A stretch of 64,000 nt of DNA from Heliocidaris erythrogramma (Eukaryota; Echinodermata; Echinoidea; Camarodonta; Echinometridae). Shown one piece after another: positions 57,310-64,000 of the stretch. Under the pieces are notes generated by a model, which saw only the letters and a list, made by a program, of their open reading frames with translations, was not told the origin of the DNA and made no database searches. Every line of letters begins with the position of its first letter. The stretch's first letter is position 1. The stretch spans positions 29,526,534 to 29,590,533 of the forward strand of contig CM046858.1 in the NCBI GenBank assembly GCA_025617745.1. The letters are read 5' to 3'. Position numbers and translations under genes: made by a program.

Positions 57310-58800
57310 GGAGGCCAACCAAAATGACATCCCATTACACACAACTGCAAAGCATGTTAAAACTTCACGCTACATTGCAAATCAGTCAATGGGAGATTGA
57401 AGTTCTAATATGAATGTTTCAACATATAAAACGAGTAAAAATGAACAAAATACTTAGTAATAGATCATAAAAGCATCTATTATAAGAGCTGTAATATGAA
57501 AACAAAGGAGGCTAACCAAAATGACACAGGAGGCCAACCAAAATGACACAGGAGGCCAACCAAAATGACATCCCTTTATACACAACTGCAAAGCATGTTA
57601 ACACTTCACGATACAATGTGAAATAGTCAATGGGAGATTGAGGTTGTAATTTGAATATATCCACTTATCAAACGAGTAAAAATGATGAAAATAATAGAAC
57701 ACGAGAGTATTTATTATACGCGATATCAAGTAGGAAAACACAGGAGGCCAACCAAAATGACACAGGAGGCCAACCAAAATGACACAGGAGGCCAACCAAA
57801 ATGACATCCCGTTACACACAACTGCAAAGCATGTTAAAACTTCACGCTACATTGCAAATCAGTCAATGGGAGATTGAAGTTGTAATTTGAATATATCCAC
57901 TTATCAACGAGTAAAAATGATGAAAATAATAGAACATGAGAGTATTTTTTATACGCAATATCAAGTAGGAAAACACAGGAGGCCAACCAAAATGACACAG
58001 GAGGCCAACCAAAATGACATCCCATTACACACAACTGCAAAGCATGTTAAAACTTCACGCTACATTGCAAATCAGTCAATGGGAGATTGAAGTTCTAATA
58101 TGAATGTTTCAACATATAAAACGAGTAAAAATGAACAAAATACTTAGTAATAGATCATAAAAGCATCTATCATAAGACCTGTAATATGAAAACAAAGGAG
58201 GCTAACCAAAATGACACAGGAGGCCAACCAAAATGACACAGGAGGACAACCAAAATGACATCCCTTTATACACAACTGCAAAGCATGTTAACACTTCACG
58301 ATACAATGTGAAATAGTCAATGGGAGATTGAGGTTGCAATTTGAATATATCCACTTAATATTAAACGAGTAAAAATGATGAAAATAATAGAACATGAGAG
58401 TATTTATTATACGCGATATCAAGTGGGAAAACACAGGAGGCCAACCAAAATGACGCAGGAGGCCAACCAAAATGACATCCCACTATACCCAACTGCAAAG
58501 CATGTTAAAACTTCACGTTACATTGTAAAACAGTCAATGGGAGATTGCGGTTATAATTTGAATATATCCACTTATGAAACGAGTAAAATGATGAAAATAA
58601 TAGAACATGAGAGTATTTATTATACGCGATATCAAGTGGGAAAACACAGGAGGCCAACCAAAATGACATCCCTTTATACACAACTGCAAAACATGTGAAC
58701 ACTTCACGATACAATGTGAAATAGTCAATGGGAGATTGAGGTTGTAATTTGAATGTATCCACTAATGAAACGAGTAAAAATGATGAAAATAATATAAACA
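57310..58800 (-). repeat. Satellite array, reverse
   Basis: About seven units in the inverse orientation of 54600-56290, with AGGAGGCCAACCAAAATGAC, CAACTGCAAAGCATGTTAA and AGTCAATGGGAGATTGA. Units are 190-230 bp. Adjacent copies of the 23-base AGGAGGCC motif vary from one to three per unit. Confidence 0.95.
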
Positions 58801-58974
58801 AAGGAAATCATTTTAGAAACATAATTATTCATTGTACTCGAATCACATCCGATACTTTCTGTTTCAACAAACATTTTTTTTTAATGAGAAGAGGGAAAAA
58901 AATCGGGGGAAAAGAGAACATCCATGTTACCCCTCGTCCCGCCCCCCCCCCCCCCTCAAAAAAAAAATCCCAGA

Positions 58975-59040
58975 GGATCGAACCCACGGTCTTCCGATTG
59001 CTAATGCACTTCGCCTTAACCTATGTAGCTACGATCACTA
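58975..59040 (-). repeat. tRNA-like segment in right arm
   Basis: Inverse of 54296-54378; on the minus strand GTAGCTACATAGGTTAAGGC, then GTGGGTTCGATCCTCTGG. Substitutions between the copies fall between the boxes, not in them. Confidence 0.6.
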
Positions 59041-59599
59041 CATACTAAATCCGGCGGAAATAAAGCTTATATCCGAAACATTTAAGCGCAAGCTTATCTG
59101 CGCATGCGTATATACATATTCATAGTTTGTATTCTCATGAATATTAATGAGAATCCGCCATTGTCATTTTGGTTGGCCTCTTTAAGTGCTTACCTTTTTT
59201 TTCAATGTTGAAATGACACGGCCGCCGTTTCTTGCCGTAAATGGCATTGTTCTTGCTCTAATTTTGAGGACAATTTTTGCAAACTTACTCTTTAGAATAT
59301 CAGGAATAATATCAAATTAAACTTTAGAGGAACATTAAAAATATTCGTGTGAATTTCAGGCCAAAACCTTAGGTGCGCAGACATAGGGCTCCCCATCATA
59401 CTGCAAATGAAGAAGACAGTACCGGTACAACAATACGCCCGACGGTGGACTGTAGTGCAACTGAAGAAGACTGTGGTTCGGGAGTGGATTAATAATTTAA
59501 TATAGCCTAGGCCTAGGCTATATTAGCCTATCGCAACTATTTTCCGTAATAATAATCTAAGCAGGAATTTACTTACATTTGCTAGATTACCTGGGCCTG

Positions 59600-59665
59600 G
59601 GGTTGTTTAATCAAACCGTCATAGGCCTACAGTCTTTTACAGACAAGATCAGCGACATCATGAAC
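59600..59665 (+). repeat. Solo end related to the 9661 element
   Basis: CTGGGGTTGTTTAATCAAACC and ACAAGATCAGCGACATC match the left end at 9661-9710 with a few changes. No partner end was found nearby. Confidence 0.6.
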
Positions 59666-60104
59666 TAAGCCGTCTTAGCTTTGCATGCATGCGCTTATGC
59701 ATGCAGCGCAGTCGACGTAGTCGACGTCGCGTCGAACCTAAATTACGACCAACGAACGTAGAGGGCGGCAACACTTTGCAGTCTTGCTATGAGGAAGGTT
59801 CACTTCGCTAAATTTCTGTGACCATCGTTTTCTCTCAGAGAGGTTTTTAGGTAGATTGTAGATTTGATTTTTTTTCAATTTATACTTTCAAAAACATTTG
59901 AATTAAAATGTTAAAATAAGATGTTATGTTCAATAATATTGTTGAATGATTTTTATAATTTTCAAGAGAAAAAAGATTAAAATGGTTATAAATTTATCAT
60001 TTTACTTTACTATATAATAATATGTATTTGTGAGGTTGCTAACGTTTTCCTGCTATATTTCGCTGCTACTATACTGCGCTGTATTTCGATTTCGATCCAT
60101 GTCC

Positions 60105-61283
60105 ACGCCGTGCGCGTCTTTTTTTTTTGTAACCAAGCCTAGGCAGATTTCGCATTTTTTCATAAATATTCATGACGCAGGGTCGGGAAACGGTTCCGAT
60201 TGGTCTTCATGACAGCACGGTCGCCGGTAGGGGAAAAAAGTCCCTGGCCTGCACGCACGTACACATATTATGATCGTATGTGTTCAACGTGTAGGCGCCT
60301 AGCCTACGTTTTTGCACTGAATCTATTATCGATCTAAGTTACATCTTAGACTTAATATAAGAGTTAGAATTGCCTCCACGTATCCCTCAAAATGCTGGCC
60401 TAATAATAGACGTGTGGTAGACCCAACTTCAAAATGGAATCGGGGTAGATCTACATCTAGATGATTTAAGATCTACCTACAATAACTAGTTACGCACTTT
60501 GTTTTAATCAGCTAAAAGGTCACCAAAATAATTTGTTTTCTTGGTAGGGCCTACTAACGTTAGTAGTATTGAAACGTTAGTAGTAGTCTGCTTCTTTCAG
60601 TCCTGAAGACTCTTGCAGTTCTTCTAACTCGGGGCAATGTGCGTTACAGGAGCAGGTTGCAAGTGCTAATTACAGTGTGCATGCAAGGAAATTTAATTTC
60701 TAACGTGAACAGTAAGACTCTAACGTTGTTAGACCTAGCCTAGAGTCTGTGTCTTGATTCTGCATATTGTTGTAAAGTTCATTTGTGGAGAACATTACGA
60801 TGGGCAATTGTCAATATACGCATAGCCTAGGCCTAGACCTATTTTCAGAGTAATGCCAGTGGCAGTGTCAATTTTGGTCTGAAAAGGAGGGTGCCTCAAA
60901 AGAGCTAATTACTAAATTAGATCTACGCACATGCAATAAATTAATGCAAAACTTGATTTTGAAATTGACTGCTCAATCCATTTTTTTACGTGTCACAGCA
61001 TTGCATAGGTGGGTACCGGGTGAATATGTTGAGAATTAAACAATACATACATGAACGTAGGCTAGGCGCCTACACGTTGAACACACACGATCGAAATATA
61101 GCGCTGCACGTAATATGTGTACGTACGTGCAGGCCAGGGACTTTTTTCCCCCCAGGCCCACCGACCGTGCTTTCATGAAGACCAATCGGAACCGTTTCCC
61201 GACCCTGCGTCATGAATATTCATGAAAAAATGCGAAATCTGCCTAGGCTTGGTTACAAAAAAAAAAGACGCGTACCGTGCATA
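60105..61283. mobile_element. Inverted-repeat element (about 1.2 kb)
   Basis: Arms 60105-60310 and 61055-61283 are inverse: GTAACCAAGCCTAGGCAGAT, TCGGGAAACGGTTCCGATTG, GTCCCTGGCCTGCACG and TGTAGGCGCCTAGCCTACG. Both arms contain the palindrome TCATGAATATTCATGA or a close form. The about 740-bp middle has no recognised coding sequence. Confidence 0.88.
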
Positions 61284-61692
61284 CCGTGTACATTATTGCT
61301 ACATAATTATACAGTTCTCTCTCTCGATCTGACCGCCTAAGTAGACTCAGAGTCGGAGCTCGACGATGGATCAATCAAGGTTTGTTTTTAGTTATAAATT
61401 TAGATTAACTTATTTGAAATGATGATGAAACAAATTTGGCAATCCAGGGTAATAAAATTAAAATTAGAGAGAGCTGTTACTAGTAGTGTTACTGTTACTG
61501 TAACGTTAATTTGTTCAATTAAAAAAAAATTGTTCGGATGCTGGATGGAGCGATGATGATGATGATGATGGATGGGGGATCAGATTCGGATGACCGGACA
61601 CTTAACAAAAATGAAAAAATAAGGCGGCTGGGACATAAGGAATTCTTGTCGTGATAATCATCATCGATATATTTTTCTATAAATAATATTGG

Positions 61693-62070
61693 GCAAACCC
61701 AAAATAGGGGCAGGTCGGCGTACGCGTGCCATGTTTTACAGTGCGGAGATCGGCAGAGGCAAATGACTTTACACATGTAACAAGTTCATAGGCCTAATCA
61801 AGTTCAAAATCAAGTTCAAAACAACTTCCAAATATATTTCAAATCAAGTAATTAATGCTGTGATAATCATATTGTCCTCTTGACTTTCAGATTTGTAGTT
61901 GTTTGATGAAAATCATAACGATTTTGGCCAGAAATGGAGTCAAACTCGCAAATGTTTCATCGAATCTGGTACAAGATCGTCGCCGCCGCCGCCGCCGCCG
62001 CTGGGCTACATTTGCTTGCACACAAATGAATACAGCACGCGCAGACCGGCCCCTATTCTCCGGGTTTGCC
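61693..62070 (+). mobile_element. hAT-type MITE, copy 2
   Basis: A 378-bp direct copy of 11100-11467 with ends GGCAAACCC and GGGTTTGCC. Flanking octamers TAATATTG and TAATAATT agree at six of eight positions, a decayed duplication. It carries an expanded (GCC)n run at 61980-62000. Confidence 0.85.
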
Positions 62071-63180
62071 TAATAATTATTATAATATCGTCTAAGTTAG
62101 ATCAAAATAGGTCTAACTTAGGCCTAACATTAACAAAGTTAGGCCCTAACGTTAACCATAATGATAATTGTATTTGTAACTTGTAACTTTTCACAAACTT
62201 GAGACAAAGTCAAACTCAAAGGCAAGCATGATGATGTTTTTTTATTTTTTTTTTAATTTCAAGAGAGAGAGAGCGGGTTCATATTTAGTCTTGATTCTAC
62301 TATTTGTAGGCTAGACCAGAATCAAAGCACTTTTAATGAGAGGTAATAATACATCTCCACAGAGTAATATATCATATGTATGGCCTTTGTTGTTTCACTC
62401 AGTGACTTTCAGTAATCACATTCATTAGTCTCATGTTGACTTTGATTGCCCTCAGATAAACTTGGCAAGGAACTAACTTGTGGCTGATCTAATTGAAGAT
62501 CTAATAGAGCCTAATGTTAGAGGTCTACATAACTCAACAACTGTTGGAGGTGCCGGATGAAGTGGAAAATCCTACTATAAAAGACTTTGATGAGACGTGA
62601 GAAATAAACAGGTAGGTCTAGACCTAACTAGTTGGACCTAGACTTAATAATACCAAGGAGTACCTCAGGGTATTACACAGCTAAAAATTATAGTCTGGTA
62701 ATGGTAGTGGCTCCAGAATCGGTTTACTTGGAGGGGGGGGGGGGGGGGGTTTAGTTTACATTGTCCAACCAAAACAGCAACAACAACAAAAGAATTCTGA
62801 GAGAATGGACATTTCATTTGTCCTTTTCCTTTATCCACCACTGAGATCTGTTTTCTTCAGTGTAATATTAAATTAGCTGTTTTAGTGTCTTTAAAAATCA
62901 ATTATGAGATCTTTAGGGAATGTTCAGGGTGATGTCAGTATAAATATAATTTTTAGTCCCCCTTAATTATTATATTAAACATTTCATTAATTAATGCAAA
63001 CAGAAACAAAACAAAATAAGATGGTTGAATACATTACACTTTTATTAAATTCCACAAATATTTTAGGATGGATTGTACATGCAGTTAGTATTTATCCTCT
63101 TTGAAAAGATCACGAGGGTGAGGATGAGCGTATCTCATTTTTGTTTCTTAATACATAATAATGCTTCTCTACACGACTCT
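62071..63180. other. No gene fixed
   Basis: AT-rich. It contains a G tract at about 62732-62749 and several AACGTTA/TAACGTT palindromes near 62130-62155. No supported exon. Confidence 0.45.
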
Positions 63181-63198
63181 CCTTCATCTATTTTACAG

Positions 63199-63260
63199 AT
63201 GATGATGAAGATGAAGGCTTACCGCTGAGAATGAAGACAAATTCTGAGAGGAACAAATAA
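63199..63260 (+). CDS. Speculative terminal exon
   Basis: A pyrimidine-rich acceptor (TTCATCTATTTTACAG) is followed by a frame reading DDDEDEGLPLRMKTNSERNK and a stop. The acidic start comes from a GATGAT repeat. No partner exon or protein match is known. It could be chance. Confidence 0.2.
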
Positions 63261-63339
63261 ATACTTAGCTGCTCCAGTTTTGCATGGTAGGTCTACGCTG
63301 TAAGAGTAAGATTGCTATCAGGGGTGTCAATCCGTTTTT

Positions 63340-63420
63340 GGATTGGGGGGGGGGGGGGGGCGGGGCAAAATTATATATTTGCCCTCTCAATATTATCGGG
63401 GGGGGGGGGGGGGGGGGGCA
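63340..63420. repeat. Two G tracts
   Basis: G runs of about 18 and 19 bases at 63344-63361 and 63400-63418. They are within a segment that may be one dispersed repeat containing GGGGTGTCAATCC and GGCAACTGCCATT. Confidence 0.85.
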
Positions 63421-63829
63421 ACTGCCATTGCATAATCAACGCCCCTGGTTGTTATTAGTACCTCAATACAATCTAGGTACACATATTTTTCTTCACATAA
63501 ACATACCAACTGAATTTTCTTGAGACTTTACTAATTTGGTTGCTTTTGAATAGCCTTGAAAATTTTATGTGTCCAACTTATTTCCTCTTTAAATTGTTTT
63601 GAGAATTCACACTTATTATTCCATTTCATAAAAAGAGTTGATGCTAATTGTGTTAATAGGAAGCTCGAAGTTTCAGGGTTTTATTTTAATTCTAACTGTT
63701 GCTTGTTTAATTATGAAATACACAATGGATGCTATTGTCTAAAATCTTTCCTCTTTTCTTTCGACAGATATGGATTTCTACTTCAGCTCTTCTGTGGAAT
63801 AGCCCCCTGCTTTGATCAACATGTATCTC

Positions 63830-64000
63830 TTCTGGGTCCGCTCGCTATTCAAAAGGACAGCTATTTTGATGGAAAACCACTATATTCATTTAACACACGT
63901 TATGAAGAGCAGTTCTTATGAATAGTATGAATAATGGTAATTTGTCTATTTAGAAGGACCGCTATTCATTTAGTCACGCATTATGAATAAGCGGTCCTTA
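63830..64000. repeat. Minisatellite related to 21640-22190
   Basis: Copies of GACCGCTATTCATTTA-like and CGCATTATGAATAAGCGGTCC sequence up to the window edge. It probably continues to the right. Confidence 0.7.

Larger units (their letters stand above)
54159..59181. mobile_element. 5-kb TTAA-flanked element with satellite-filled inverted arms
   Basis: Lies between TTAA at 54155-54158 and TTAA at 59182-59185. Termini are AGAGGCCAACCAAAATGACA and its inverse. Inverted similarity covers about 54159-54600 against 58790-59181. The interior is two oppositely oriented satellite arrays around a 1-kb core. The terminal motif itself recurs dozens of times in the arrays. No transposase. Flanks GGTAGACAC and GTGCTTACC are themselves nearly inverse, so the target was a palindrome. 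Confidence 0.88.

Noticed and set aside
57887..58698. Frames with repeated YQVGKHRRPTKMTQEANQND
   Set aside because: Satellite-unit translation repeated from unit to unit; no independent support.
54600..58800. CRISPR-like array
   Set aside because: The regularly repeated motif has no unique spacers, switches orientation in the middle, and lies within a eukaryotic element.
63556..63921. 121-codon plus-strand frame
   Set aside because: AT-rich, Cys/Phe-rich without a match, and its end runs into the CGCTATTCAT minisatellite.

Overview
The window looks like nuclear DNA of a marine deuterostome invertebrate, most likely an echinoderm and plausibly a sea urchin. The reasons are short split exons of animal genes with GT/AG introns, very frequent acatgta runs, many microsatellites and long homopolymer G tracts, and a dense load of LINE fragments, tRNA-like SINE heads, terminal-inverted-repeat (TIR) elements and foldback elements. 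The taxon is inferred, not proven. Nothing bacterial, organellar or CRISPR-like was seen. Repeats, not genes, occupy most of the sequence.

Genes. (1) Positions 1415-3950, minus strand: the first three coding exons of FIG4, a SAC-domain phosphoinositide 5-phosphatase; the rest lies beyond the left edge. (2) Positions 7202-7548, plus strand: one exon that reads like the start of protein O-mannosyltransferase 2 (POMT2). It is divergent from FIG4 and no second exon was recognised. (3) Positions 15362-15552, minus strand: a first-exon-like reading frame of unknown family whose start codon lies inside a large palindrome. (4) Positions 29029-43864, minus strand: a complete MANEA gene (Golgi endo-alpha-1,2-mannosidase, GH99). 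It has one large 5' exon, two alternative 110-nt second exons (38822-38931 and 33284-33393), and one large 3' exon with the catalytic region. The two second exons encode the same 36-residue segment in the same phase. Using both would break the frame, so they must be mutually exclusive if both are used. This is the most interesting gene-level signal here.

Repeats, left to right. 4.6-6.7 kb: dispersed repeat copies and a small TIR element with a telomere-like core. 8-9.2 kb: a foldback element and a tRNA-like SINE head. 9.66-15.19 kb: a composite bounded by inverted termini. It holds a hAT-type MITE, a tRNA-like SINE, about 690-bp tandem units, and an insertion whose 5' end resembles the Alu domain of SRP (7SL) RNA. 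17.5-20.3 kb: a damaged LINE abutting an RNase H fragment of another element. 21.6-27.1 kb: minisatellites and short tandem repeats. 30.2-32.8 kb, in a MANEA intron: a CR1/L2-like LINE 3' end split by a TTAA-flanked element that itself contains a second TTAA-flanked element. 39.7-41.5 kb, MANEA intron 1: a Tc1/mariner-type TIR pair with no recognisable transposase. 44.4-46.6 kb: a foldback element built of GGTCCGATAGACCGA-like units with a perfect hairpin near its middle. 47-52.3 kb: more TTAA-flanked and foldback elements. 54.16-59.18 kb: a 5-kb TTAA-flanked element whose terminal motif is amplified internally as two inverted satellite arrays. 60.1-62.1 kb: an inverted repeat pair and a second hAT MITE copy.

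FIG4, MANEA and POMT2 share no pathway in an obvious operon-like sense. MANEA and POMT2 both act on glycans in the secretory pathway, and FIG4 acts in endolysosomal phosphoinositide turnover. Coordinates of repeats are approximate to a few bases unless a target-site duplication fixes them.
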